Origin: Streptomyces sp. NBC_00287
GTDB lineage: Bacteria; Actinomycetota; Actinomycetes; Streptomycetales; Streptomycetaceae
Assembly: GCF_036173105.1 (NCBI RefSeq)
Contig: NZ_CP108053.1
Location: 9,548,001 to 9,612,000 of the forward strand
Length of the DNA: 64,000 bases
Direction: 5' to 3'
Notes under the pieces: generated by a model
Told to the model about the DNA's origin: nothing
Seen by the model: the letters and a program-made list of their open reading frames with translations, nothing else
Database searches by the model: none
Made by a program: the position numbers and the translations under genes
Part shown: positions 27,637 through 35,677 of the stretch, in pieces
Position numbering within the stretch: position 1 is the first letter of the stretch
How the letters are laid out: each line of letters begins with the position of its first letter

Positions 27637-27895
27637 GCTTGGTGCTCGTCATGAGTGGGAATCCGGCGCTGCTACTGACACCGTGCAATGTTGGATTTAC
27701 GAAGTAGCTCTCCTTCTAGGCATATTGATGCCGTCTTCGTTGGGAAGATGGCTGCTTGTGTGCTGCTGAGGACCGAACGGTTGAGGTTGCATGTCTGGCG
27801 AGTTCGTCCGGGCGGATGAGGGGATGAGTCGAGGGAACATCCCTGCGGCTGCCGGGAACAGGCCGCCGCCATGTGCTCGGCGACATTGAGGGGAC

Positions 27896-27987
27896 CGACC
27901 ATCCCCGCCCGCGGGGATGGTCCCTGCTTGATCTGCCCGAACTTCTGCTGGAGTCCGTGCTTCCCGCGCGCCCGCGGGGATGGTCCT
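27896..27987 (+). CRISPR. Degenerate two-repeat CRISPR-like relic
   Basis: Two copies of CCCGCGGGGATGGTCC end repeat-like units at 27896-27924 and 27957-27987, separated by exactly 32 bases. Repeat length near 29, a dyad CCCCGC/GCGGGG core and a 32-base spacer fit type I-E arrays in Streptomyces. The second copy has two extra bases, the first lacks two and has lost its 5' GTGCT. A weaker copy in the opposite orientation lies at 27833-27861. No cas genes or leader are present, so this is at best a relic. Confidence 0.4.
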
Positions 27988-28058
27988 GCATTCTCCGCAG
28001 CGAACTCGTGGCAGCCGAAGAAGTAGCCGGCCGAAGTCCGTGCGGCCCCAGGGGCCCT

Positions 28059-28787
28059 TCAGGCTGCCATCAGTGCCGCCAGGGCGCGGTCCATTGCGGC
28101 GTTGAATTCTTCCGGTGTCAGCGGCAGACGGGACTTGACGTCCCGGCTCCACTGGTCGGCGAGGACCTCGGCGGAGCCCGTCTCGACACCGTCGAGCGCC
28201 GCGTCGGCCAGGTCCGACGGAGCGATCTTGTCCACGGGCCAGCCCGCTGCCATGTCGGTGTCGGCCAGGCCGAGGTGTACCGCTGTGACGAGCGTGCCCT
28301 GCTCGGCGAGCTCCAGGCGGACACCGTTGGTCATGGCCCAGGCGGCGGCCTTGGTCAGGTGGTAGGCATTGGCGCCCTTGACCCCGAACCACGACATGGC
28401 GGAGAGGACGTTGACGATTGCGCCCCCGCCGTTGTTGGCGAGCGCCGGCGCGAACTCCCGGATCATTCCCAGGTGGCCGAACAGGTTGGTTTCCAGCTCG
28501 TGCCGCACTGCGTCCAGCGAACCGGTCACCAGGTCGGTCCCCGTATTGATTCCCGCGTTGTTGATGAGGAGCGAAACGTCCGGGGCGGCCTCGGCGGCGG
28601 CCTTCACGGATGCGGGATCGGTGATGTCGAGGGGCAGTACCTCGACCCCGGGCAGGTCCACGGTCTGCGGTCGGCGGGCCGTCGCGTAGACCTTGCGGGC
28701 GCCCCGTTCGAGCAGGCGCTGGGAGAAGGCGCGGCCCAGGCCGCGGTTGGCTCCGGTGACAAGGGCGACGGAGTTGTTGATATCCAT
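28059..28787 (-). CDS. Short-chain dehydrogenase/reductase
   Basis: The 242-residue classical SDR starts at ATG 28787 (MDINNSVALVTGANRGLG). It has the TGxxxGxG NAD(P) motif, the NNAG strand (LLINNAGINTG), the catalytic Ser in LSAMSWF and the YHLTK active-site Tyr/Lys. It diverges from a MerR gene at 28864 across a palindromic operator whose boxes match those upstream of the ene-reductase at 7276. Substrate unknown; a role against reactive carbonyls would fit the shared regulation (inference). Confidence 0.9.
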   Translation of the reverse strand: MDINNSVALVTGANRGLGRAFSQRLLERGARKVYATARRPQTVDLPGVEVLPLDITDPASVKAAAEAAPDVSLLINNAGINTGTDLVTGSLDAVRHELETNLFGHLGMIREFAPALANNGGGAIVNVLSAMSWFGVKGANAYHLTKAAAWAMTNGVRLELAEQGTLVTAVHLGLADTDMAAGWPVDKIAPSDLADAALDGVETGSAEVLADQWSRDVKSRLPLTPEEFNAAMDRALAALMAA

Positions 28788-28795
28788 GGCCGGTA

Positions 28796-28826
28796 CGCTA
28801 AAACCTGACGCTAGCGTCAGAGGCAA
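28796..28826 (-). promoter_or_regulatory. MerR-type operator/promoter for the SDR gene
   Basis: On the minus strand TTGCCT (28826-28821) and TTAGCG (28801-28796) are 19 bases apart around the perfect palindrome CTGACGCTAGCGTCAG (28805-28820). This is the typical MerR activator layout and repeats the 7194-7226 site. Confidence 0.75.
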
Positions 28827-28863
28827 GTGCTGGTCGTCAGGGCCAGGGGTGAGAGGAATCACC

Positions 28864-29241
28864 ATGACTGTCACAGTGGCCGCGGCCGAGCGGTTGATCC
28901 GCATCGGCGAGGTGGCACGAGGTGCCGGCGTCTCAGTGCGCGCCGTGCGCTACTACGAGCAGCAAGGGCTGCTCGTCGCGGAGCGCAGCCCGTCCGGTCA
29001 GCGCCTGTACCGGCAGGACGCCATCGCCCTGGTCCGCTTCTTCCAGCAGATGTTTGCCGTCGGCCTCACCAGCCGAAGGATCGCCGAACTCCTGCCGTGC
29101 TGGGACTCCGGGCACACCGACGCCGAGCAACGAGCCATGCTGCGAGCCGAACGCGAGCGCATCCAGGCCAAGATCGACGACTTGCAGGCCGCCCTGGACC
29201 ACCTCGACGAGGTCATCGCGATCACGGACACGCACCCGTAG
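28864..29241 (+). CDS. MerR-family transcriptional regulator
   Basis: The protein is 125 residues from ATG 28864 (MTVTVAAAERLIRIGEVARGAG), with GAGAGGA upstream. The winged helix (GVSVRAVRYYEQQGLLVAERSPSGQRLY) is nearly the same as in the MerR at 6781, and both end the wing region with IAELLPC. The dimer helix is RAERERIQAKIDDLQAALDHLDE. It should activate the divergent SDR gene and repress itself. A shared operator means cross-talk with the MerR pair 21 kb away is likely. Confidence 0.9.
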   Translation: MTVTVAAAERLIRIGEVARGAGVSVRAVRYYEQQGLLVAERSPSGQRLYRQDAIALVRFFQQMFAVGLTSRRIAELLPCWDSGHTDAEQRAMLRAERERIQAKIDDLQAALDHLDEVIAITDTHP

Positions 29242-29539
29242 GCGCGGTCGGCCAGACGTCTCTTCAGCGATCTGACCTTGCTGTCTTGGTTGGGGCGATG
29301 AGGAGTGGTTGAGGGGGAACTGTTGTCGGGCGGCCGATGTGATTTTCGGTGTTCGGGCAGGGCGGAGACCAGCGTTGTGGTCTGGTTCTCCAGGGTCTTT
29401 GCGGTCGTAGGCCGTCAGGGTTTGCCGGTCAGCTGGCAGGACGGTGTAGTGCGGCCATGCGAGGGAAGGCCTTGACCCCTGATGTTGGACACGCGAGACA
29501 CTGGATCCTTAAGGATCTGAGAACGGACATCTCGTGGTC

Positions 29540-29647
29540 ATGAAGAACTGTCCGCCGCAGTTCAAGGCGGACGCGGTCGCGCTGTACCAGTCGCGGCCCG
29601 GGGCAACGATCAGGTCGGTTGCCGCCGATCTGGGGATCAAGAACTGA
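29540..29647 (+). pseudogene. IS3-family OrfA N-terminal stump
   Basis: The 35 codons MKNCPPQFKADAVALYQSRP through SVAADLGIKN end in TGA where the family continues with ETLRNW. This is the helix-turn-helix start of an IS3 OrfA. The preceding 29242-29539 holds no gene. No OrfB follows here; another IS3 OrfB remnant lies at 32961. Confidence 0.7.
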
Positions 29648-29776
29648 TGACGTTCGGCGGTCAGCCCGCCCCCTTTTGGATACCGCGTGCCTCCGGTGAT
29701 ACCGGGGCCGACGGCCAGCGGTCAGCCCCTAGGACACCACGAGTTCAACCTCAGTAGAGGGTGTCTGAAAAGCTGG

Positions 29777-29965
29777 TCAGCGGGCTGGTCTTGCGAGGCG
29801 GCGCAGAAGGATCAGGGCCATGGCGAGGTAGATGGCGTTCTCCGAATTGACGCGCAGGTACTCGTAGTCCTTCGAGAGACGGCGGCAGCGCCCCAGCCAG
29901 GCAAACGACCGTTCTACCACCCAACGGCGCGGGACAACCGTGAAGTTGGGCACCTCCCACGGTGG
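29777..29965 (-). pseudogene. IS5-family transposase, C-terminal fragment
   Basis: The minus strand reads VPRRWVVERSFAWLGRCRRLSKDYE and ends with SENAIYLAMALILLRRL, the Glu-containing helix and tail of IS5-family transposases. Upstream of about 29965 the frame becomes unrelated. Neither terminal repeat was found. Confidence 0.75.
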
Positions 29966-30134
29966 CGTTTCCGCCCGAGCCCAGGTGGAGCGGAAGCCGC
30001 CGTCGCGGCGCGCCCATGTGAACTGGGCACTCATCACCATGATGATCCGGCGCCTGACCCGCAAGAACCCCCGAACGGGCCAGTGGACACGGAAGGCACC
30101 GGCCGCCGGCTGACGAGGGTCGTTCTACTCGTTG

Positions 30135-30300
30135 GCTCCAACACCTCGTCCGCCCCGCGCCGGCGCCGCTTCTTGTTGTCCCGGTCGTGCATGGCCTCGA
30201 TGAGGTCGTTGGAAGGCGTGCGGCCCTCGGCCTGGGCAAGCGCCTTGAACTTGTCGCGTGGTGGTTTGGACGGGCGGAGCCTGACTCGCGTCGGCGACGT
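30135..30300 (-). pseudogene. Possible ribbon-helix-helix/DNA-binding protein remnant
   Basis: A minus-strand frame without its own start reads TRVRLRPSKPPRDKFKALAQ, then EGRTPSNDLIEAMHDRDNKKRRRR. This basic beta strand plus two helices resembles plasmid-type RHH proteins. It has no start or stop nearby and overlaps a different short frame. Low confidence. Confidence 0.3.
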
Positions 30301-30357
30301 CCACAGCTCCGGTGTCGGTGATCAGGTGCAGATCTCCGGTCATGTCGGCGGGGCGCA

Positions 30358-31065
30358 TCAGGCTTTCTTCGTGGGTTCGTGGTGGGCGCGGCCGGTCAGT
30401 ACGGCCGCGGTCTGGGTGAGGTGCTGGGTCAGTACCTCGGCCGCGGTGTCGGCGTCGCGGGCCAGCGCCGCCTCCTCCAGTCGGCGGTGCTCGCCGACGT
30501 GGTCCCGGTCGGGGTTGTGGTGCGCCGACCAGCGGCGGGCGAGTTCACTCGCGGTCCACATCCGGTCGAAGGTCTCCAGCAGCACGGGGTTGCCGCACCC
30601 CTCCAGCAGGGTGCGGTGGAAGACCCGGTGTGCTTCGGACCACGCGCTGCTGTAGTAGTCGCCCTCCTCGGGCTCGTACGCGGGGGTGCGGGCCAGACGG
30701 TGGTGGGCGGCTCGTACGCGGGCCTCCCAGTCGACGTCCCCGCGCTCGACGGACATGCGCAGCAGGACCGGTTCGATGGTCCGGCGAGCCTCCGCGATCT
30801 CCTGCCAGCGGCGGTCGGAGAAGGCGGGGACGGCGAACCCGCGGTTGGCCAGCCGGTCGGCGAGACCCTCGCCGACCACCCGAACGAGCGCCTCACGCAC
30901 GACGGCCAGGCTCACGCCCTGTTCCTTGGCGAGCTCCTGCGGTTTGAGGGCGTCACCGGGGGCGTGGTCTCCGCGCATGATCGCGTCCCGAATGTGTGCG
31001 TATACCTGCTCGGAGAGCATCTGCTTCCCCGGCGGCGAGGTCGAGGTGTGGGCCGTCTCGGTCAT
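30358..31065 (-). CDS. GntR/FadR-family regulator with FCD domain
   Basis: The 235-residue protein has the N-terminal GntR winged helix (LSEQVYAHIRDAIMRGDHAPGDALKPQELAKEQGVSLAVVREAL, quoted in spirit across residues 17-60) and a C-terminal all-helical FCD ligand domain (EARRTIEPVLLRMSVERG, HRVFHRTLLEGCGNPVLLETF, EHRRLEEAALARDAD) whose three His typically bind a metal. It diverges from the PEBP gene at 31219, with a palindromic operator between them, and probably represses both. Confidence 0.9.
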   Translation of the reverse strand: MTETAHTSTSPPGKQMLSEQVYAHIRDAIMRGDHAPGDALKPQELAKEQGVSLAVVREALVRVVGEGLADRLANRGFAVPAFSDRRWQEIAEARRTIEPVLLRMSVERGDVDWEARVRAAHHRLARTPAYEPEEGDYYSSAWSEAHRVFHRTLLEGCGNPVLLETFDRMWTASELARRWSAHHNPDRDHVGEHRRLEEAALARDADTAAEVLTQHLTQTAAVLTGRAHHEPTKKA

Positions 31066-31088
31066 GCCCTCAGCATAGACGATTCCAG

Positions 31089-31104
31089 AGATAATCGATT
31101 ATCT
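31089..31104. promoter_or_regulatory. Palindromic operator between GntR and PEBP genes
   Basis: AGATAATCGATTATCT is a perfect 16-base palindrome, unusually AT-rich for this genome. A related half-site TATCGTCGATTT follows at about 31109-31120. Its place just upstream of the GntR start suggests autoregulation and control of the divergent gene. Confidence 0.65.
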
Positions 31105-31218
31105 GTGTTATCGTCGATTTAGAGCTGGTGAGGAGCGACGGACGTATCCCTATGCGGGCCTGCGTCGGCCGCATCACCGGCACCCACCCCAGAGCACAGT
31201 CCTGAAAGGAACGACGCG

Positions 31219-31758
31219 ATGAGCGCCAACGACCCCTTCGCCCGCCTCCCCGAGGCGGCCTCCTTCACCGTTACCAGCGCCACCGTCACCGACGGTGCCG
31301 CCTGGTCGCCCGAGCAGTTCTCCGGCATCTTCGGCGTCCCCGGCGGGAAGGACGTCTCGCCGCAGCTGTCCTGGAGCGGCGCCCCGGAAGGCACCAAGAG
31401 CTACGCCGTCACCGTCTACGACCCCGATGCCCCCACCGGGTCCGGGTTCTGGCACTGGGCGGTCGCCGACATCCCCGCCACCGTCACCGAACTGCCCGAA
31501 GGCGCCGGCGACGACACCGGCTCGGGCCTGCCCGAGGGCGCCTTCCAGCTGCCGGGCGACGCCCGCGCCGCCCGCTTCATCGGCGCCGCCCCGCCGGCCG
31601 GGCACGGCCCGCACCGCTACTTCGTCGTGGTGCACGCCCTCGGCGTCGAGTCCATCGGCGTCGCAGCCGACGCCACCCCTGCCGTCCTCGGCTTCACCAT
31701 GGCCGGCCACATCCTCGGCCGCGCGGTCCTGACCGCCACCGCCGAGACCCGCGCCTGA
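31219..31758 (+). CDS. YbhB/YbcL (PEBP) family Raf-kinase-inhibitor-like protein
   Basis: The 179-residue protein is full length for bacterial PEBPs. It has the ligand-site motif VYDPDAPTGSGFWHWAVADIP and the second signature GPHRYFVVVHAL. The cytoplasmic function of bacterial PEBPs is poorly known. The ATG has GAAAGGAACGACG upstream. The DtxR gene begins 8 bases after the stop, so the two are probably cotranscribed under the divergent GntR regulator. Confidence 0.92.
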   Translation: MSANDPFARLPEAASFTVTSATVTDGAAWSPEQFSGIFGVPGGKDVSPQLSWSGAPEGTKSYAVTVYDPDAPTGSGFWHWAVADIPATVTELPEGAGDDTGSGLPEGAFQLPGDARAARFIGAAPPAGHGPHRYFVVVHALGVESIGVAADATPAVLGFTMAGHILGRAVLTATAETRA

Positions 31759-31766
31759 CCATCAGC

Positions 31767-32459
31767 ATGTCCCGACTCATCGACACCACGGAGACGTATC
31801 TCCGCACCACGCTGGAGCTCGAGGAGGAAGGCACGGTCCCCCTGCGCGTCCGCATCGCCGAACGTCTGAACCAGAGCGGCCCCACCGTCAGCCAGACCGT
31901 GGCCCGGATGGAGCGCGATGGTCTGCTGCACGTCGCGCTCGACCGGCACCTGGAGTTGACGCCGGAGGGCCGCCGGCTCGCCACGCGCGTGTTGCGCAAG
32001 CACCGGCTCGCGGAGTGCCTGCTCGTCGACGTGATCGGGCTGGAGTGGGAACAGGTGCATGCCGAAGCCTGCCGCTGGGAGCACGTGATGAGCGAGGCCG
32101 TGGAGCGGCGCGTGCTCAAACTGCTCAACCACCCCACCGAGTCGCCGTACGGCAACCCGATCCCGGGCCTTCAGGAACTCGGCGAGAAGAGCACCGTGGA
32201 TCCGTTCCCCGACGAAAGCATGGTCAGACTCAGCGACCTCAAGCCCGGGCCGAACGGCGCGAGCGCGGTCGTACGGCGCATAAGGGAGCTGATCCAAACC
32301 GACCCCCAACTGATGTACACCCTGCGGCACGCCGGGGTGCAGCCCGGCGCGGTCGTGACCGTGACGTCATTGCCCGGCGGCGTGATAGTCGGCAACGGCG
32401 GGGAGGCCGCCGAACTCACCACGCAGACTGCCGCGCACGTCTTTGTGACCAAACGCTGA
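31767..32459 (+). CDS. DtxR-family iron-dependent repressor
   Basis: The 230-residue protein has the DtxR winged helix (PLRVRIAERLNQSGPTVSQTVARMERDGLL), the metal-binding/dimerisation domain with the Cys and His ligands (RLAECLLVDVIGLEWEQVHAEACRWEHVMSE, over two helices) and a C-terminal SH3-like domain (GVQPGAVVTVTSLPGGVIVG). It matches DmdR/IdeR-type regulators of iron genes. It is only 8 bases after the PEBP gene. As Streptomyces carry core DmdR genes, this may be an accessory copy. A long palindrome follows. Confidence 0.92.
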   Translation: MSRLIDTTETYLRTTLELEEEGTVPLRVRIAERLNQSGPTVSQTVARMERDGLLHVALDRHLELTPEGRRLATRVLRKHRLAECLLVDVIGLEWEQVHAEACRWEHVMSEAVERRVLKLLNHPTESPYGNPIPGLQELGEKSTVDPFPDESMVRLSDLKPGPNGASAVVRRIRELIQTDPQLMYTLRHAGVQPGAVVTVTSLPGGVIVGNGGEAAELTTQTAAHVFVTKR

Positions 32460-32501
32460 GCCCAGCCGGGTGCCGGCCCGTTGCCGTGGCCCGTGCAGGC
32501 A

Positions 32502-32545
32502 CGAGGATGGCCCTCGACCACGATCGTGGTCGAGGGCCATCCTCG
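32502..32545 (+). terminator. Perfect 44-bp palindrome, likely terminator
   Basis: Bases 32502-32545 are a perfect palindrome (half CGAGGATGGCCCTCGACCACGA is centred at 32523/32524; first 20 bases CGAGGATGGCCCTCGACCAC). It starts 42 bases after the DtxR stop. With no U-run and no loop it can cruciform in DNA or terminate from either side. Confidence 0.75.
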
Positions 32546-32692
32546 TTGATTCAGCGGAAGGTGTACATGAGGTTGCCCCGCAGGTGACGGCCGGCCAGTT
32601 CTCCCCGGGCTGCCGGGACCTCGTCGACGACGCGTGCATTCTGGACAGCGAATGCACGCACCAACCGGGCCCACGATCACTCAACGAGCCGG

Positions 32693-32947
32693 GTTGAAAA
32701 GCACCTACTCAGCACCGCCGCCGACCTCCTCTTCGACCACCGCCGGGCCTGGACCGGCGGCGGCAAGTGGCTGCCCCGCCGTCTGTTGCAGGCCGACCCC
32801 GAGCGCGGAGCGCTCCTCGGCGGCTACCGCCGCCTCTGTGAGAGAGGCGAGCCGCAGGGCTTCGCCGACGCCGCCGCAGAGATCCTCGCTCTCGCGGGCG
32901 GCCCTCTTCGCGAGGGCTACGCCCGAAGCTGGCGCGCCGCCCTGTGA
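32693..32947 (+). pseudogene. C-terminal fragment of an unidentified, possibly nucleotidyltransferase-like, protein
   Basis: The frame reads HLLSTAADLLFDHRRAWTGG, GKWLPRRLLQADPE and then a helical tail to the stop at 32947. The FDHRRAW-GGKWLPR pattern resembles the helical C-terminal domain of some nucleotidyltransferases. There is no plausible start. Identity is uncertain; the 5' side is unrelated sequence. Confidence 0.35.
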
Positions 32948-32960
32948 CGACCGCAGGCTG

Positions 32961-33530
32961 TCAATCCCCTCGAACTGTGGAGGCCTTCCTGTGCAGCCAG
33001 TTCCTCGGTGAGGCCGGCCCGGTAGCCGTGTTCGTAGTCGATCGGGCTCTGAGGCCGCACACGCTGTGTAGCCGACGGCCGTTGTAGAAGCCGGCGATCC
33101 AGGTCGCGATCCGGAGGCGGGCTTCGGTGCGGGTGGTGAAGGTGTGCCGGTGGACGTACGCGGCCTTCCGCACGCTGCTGAACGCCTCGCTGACGGCATG
33201 GTCGAAGCACGAGCCGACCCGGCCCATGGACGGGAAGACACCAGCCGAAGCCCTCAACGAGCATCTGCTATCGGCCCAGGAAGCCGGTGTTGCGACGACC
33301 GGTTGAGTCCAGGCTCGCCGGCGCGGTCGTGTGGAAAATGACGCCGCGCACGTCGCCGCCGCCGGGTTGTCCCGGCCGCGTGCGGGGCGGCGACGACCTG
33401 GCCACGGTCATGTCTGCGCACCAGACGAGGTCAGGTGCCTCGGCGGTGAAGTCCCTCCGCACGAAGTCCGGGGCGGCCGGCCGTTTCCCCGGGGTCAGTC
33501 CCCGCCGTCTGCGCACCTTCCGCGCGACCA
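32961..33530 (-). pseudogene. IS3-family OrfB transposase, internally deleted and frameshifted
   Basis: From the 5' side, the minus strand gives ARKVRRRRGLTPGKRPAAPD and FVRRDFTAEAPDLVWCADMT (start of the rve domain, first Asp), then a deletion, a corrupted GVIFHT strand and, in another frame, SMGRVGSCFDHAVSEAF (second Asp region shifted) and RTEARLRIATWIAGFYNGRRLHS. The core between them is lost. No inverted repeats were found. Confidence 0.8.
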
Positions 33531-33545
33531 GGCCTGTCGCCAGGC

Positions 33546-33806
33546 CCGCGACTGGAGCCAGGTCGAGCGGGCCGAGCGCCTCGTGCAGGCCCGCGCCGAT
33601 GGGCCGGCGTCGGTCCTCGACGCCGCCCGGCAGATCCGCACTGCCCCAGGACGACGTCGCTGGCGCGCTGGGCATCAGCCGCAGCCTCTACGCCGCCGTC
33701 GAGCAGGGTAAGCGGGCGGCGAGCGCCCGAGACGACCGCGCTCGCCGCGGCTGTGCACACCTCGGTCGACCAGGTCCGCCGGGCGCTGCCGCCGTCGCCG
33801 GCGTGA
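33546..33806 (+). pseudogene. Small XRE-type helix-turn-helix protein, broken
   Basis: One frame reads DWSQVERAERLVQARADGPA and SVLDAARQIR; the next, after a small deletion, reads LPQDDVAGALGISRSLYAAVEQGKR (HTH); a third ends TTALAAAVHTSVDQVRRALP before TGA at 33804-33806. Together they make one small HTH protein of about 90 residues that has suffered two frame changes. Confidence 0.6.
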
Positions 33807-33953
33807 TGGCTCAGCCGTCGCCGGGGCCGAGGAAGAGCGTTGACGCGGAGTGGGAAGTGGTCAGGGCCGGCGGCCCGAGCTTGGGCACCGCGGCCCCTTT
33901 GCCGTCCGGGCGCGAGAGGTACAGAGGTTGTGGCCTGTCCAGTGCGACGCAGG

Positions 33954-34625
33954 TCAGCGGCGGGGTAGCACGCCCAGGAGGGTTGCGGTCAGGGCCAGCT
34001 TCAAGGAGTCCTTCAGCTCCAAATGGAAGCGGGCCAGGTCGGGCTCGGCCTGGTAGGCCGCCTGCAGGCTGGGTGGGGGTGTGCTGTACGCCGACAGCGC
34101 GCCGGCCATGACCATGGTTTGCAGGCTGAACAGTGTTGCGTTCTCGCCCAGCTCCGGCAGGTACTTCAGGAGCAGGGCGGTCATGGTTGTCAGGCGGTCC
34201 AGGGAGGCGCGCTTGTAGCGGGCTACGACCTCGACGGAGACGTTGTGTTCCAGGACGCTGCCCTGTGCGCCGAAGAGGTCGCACAGCACCACTCGGCTGG
34301 AGAGTGAGCGGCTGAGGATCTCGGCCACCGCTGCCGCTCGCTCGGCCATGGGTAGATTTTTGTCGATGCCGGCCGCCAACTCGCCTGCCAGTTCCGTCAG
34401 CCACTCCTGCAGGAAGTGGTCCAGCAGTTCCAGCAGCACCGCCTCGCGAGACTCGAAGTAGCGCAGCACGTTCGGCTTCGCCAGGCCTACCCGGCGGCTG
34501 AGCTCGTTCAGGGTGACCGCGGCCACAGGCATCTCGTCGAGCATCGCGGACGCCGTGTCGAGGATCGCCCGTCGGCGCATCTCCCGCTGCTCTTCGGTTC
34601 GCGCCCGCTGGAAAGTCACGATCAC
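33954..34625 (-). CDS. TetR-family transcriptional regulator
   Basis: The 223-residue protein has the TetR DNA-binding domain (RRRAILDTASAMLDE, AAVTLNELSRRVGLAKPNVLRYFESREAVLLELL over residues 15-70) and a C-terminal ligand domain (LSRSLSSRVVLCDLFGAQGSVLEHN). It diverges from the SDR gene at 34730. The 104-base gap holds a perfect operator palindrome, so it most likely represses itself and the SDR. Confidence 0.92.
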   Translation of the reverse strand: MIVTFQRARTEEQREMRRRAILDTASAMLDEMPVAAVTLNELSRRVGLAKPNVLRYFESREAVLLELLDHFLQEWLTELAGELAAGIDKNLPMAERAAAVAEILSRSLSSRVVLCDLFGAQGSVLEHNVSVEVVARYKRASLDRLTTMTALLLKYLPELGENATLFSLQTMVMAGALSAYSTPPPSLQAAYQAEPDLARFHLELKDSLKLALTATLLGVLPRR

Positions 34626-34645
34626 CAGCCTAACTTAGGTACCTG

Positions 34646-34666
34646 CGGTACGTTGACAACGTACCG
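34646..34666. promoter_or_regulatory. TetR operator, perfect 21-bp palindrome
   Basis: CGGTACGTTG, then A, then CAACGTACCG. Related elements flank it: AGGTACCT at about 34637 and ATACCTTCGGTAT at 34695-34707, just before the SDR start. Confidence 0.8.
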
Positions 34667-34729
34667 AAAGTACTTTAACGTCGATCGGCACAAGATACCT
34701 TCGGTATGTTAGTTAGTTGGGGGCCTGGC

Positions 34730-35677
34730 ATGAGCAAGAAGTGGACGACGGCGAACATTCCGGACCAGCGCGGGCGGGTGGCCGTGGTGACCGGGGCCAA
34801 CACCGGACTGGGGTACGAGACCGCCAAGGCGCTCGCCGAGCGCGGGGCGTCCGTGGTGCTCGCCGTGCGCAACGCAAAGAAGGGCGAACAGGCCGCCGCC
34901 CGCATGACCGGCGACGTGACCGTGCAGGCGCTGGACCTGACCTCGCTCGACTCCGTCCGGACCGCGGCGGCGGCGCTGCGGTCCCGGCTCGACCGGATCG
35001 ACCTGCTGATCAACAACGCCGGCGTGATGTACACCCCGAAGCAGACCACCCGGGACGGCTTCGAGATGCAGTTCGCCACCAACCACCTCGGCCACTTCGC
35101 GCTCACCGGGCTGGTGCTGGACCTGATGCTGCCGGTGCCCGGCTCGCGCGTGGTGACGGTCAGCAGCACCGGCCACCGCATCCGGGCCGCGATCCACTTC
35201 GACGACCTGCAGTGGGAGCGGTCGTACAGCCGGGCCGCCGCCTATGGTCAGTCCAAGCTGGCCAACCTGATGTTCACCTACGAGCTGCAGCGCCGGCTCG
35301 CCACGCACGGCACCACCGTCGCGGTGGCCGCGCACCCCGGCATGTCCAGCACCGAGCTCGCCCGCAACATCCCCGCGGCCTTCCGGCTTCCGCTCACCTG
35401 GCTCGCGCCGCTGATCACCCAGAAGCCGGCGATGGGCGCGCTGCCGACCCTGCGCGCCGCCACCGACCCCGCCGCGCTCGGCGGCCAGTACTACGGTCCC
35501 GGCGGACGCAACGAGGTCATGGGCCACCCCCGGCTGGTCACCTCCAGCCCGGAGTCGTACGAGCTAGCCGTCCAACAACGGCTGTGGGCCGTGTCCGAAG
35601 ACCTCACCGGGGTGAAGTTCCCCGTCGTTCAGTCCCGGCAGAACTCGTTTCCCTCCGGATCGGCCATCACGATGTAG
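34730..35677 (+). CDS. Short-chain dehydrogenase (retinol dehydrogenase-like)
   Basis: From ATG 34730 (MSKKWTTANIPDQRGRVAVV) the protein is 315 residues. It has TGANTGLGYETAKAL, LINNAGVM, the catalytic SSTGH strand and YGQSKLANLMF (Tyr/Lys), matching extended SDRs acting on hydrophobic alcohols or ketones. It is under the divergent TetR gene. The last 16 or so codons (NSFPSGSAITM) are antisense to the VOC fragment at 35629, so the native C-terminus has probably been replaced at that junction. Confidence 0.88.
   Translation: MSKKWTTANIPDQRGRVAVVTGANTGLGYETAKALAERGASVVLAVRNAKKGEQAAARMTGDVTVQALDLTSLDSVRTAAAALRSRLDRIDLLINNAGVMYTPKQTTRDGFEMQFATNHLGHFALTGLVLDLMLPVPGSRVVTVSSTGHRIRAAIHFDDLQWERSYSRAAAYGQSKLANLMFTYELQRRLATHGTTVAVAAHPGMSSTELARNIPAAFRLPLTWLAPLITQKPAMGALPTLRAATDPAALGGQYYGPGGRNEVMGHPRLVTSSPESYELAVQQRLWAVSEDLTGVKFPVVQSRQNSFPSGSAITM

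Noticed and set aside
27833..27861. Third CRISPR repeat
   Set aside because: It is in the opposite orientation and matches only about 22 of 29 positions, so it was not counted in the array.
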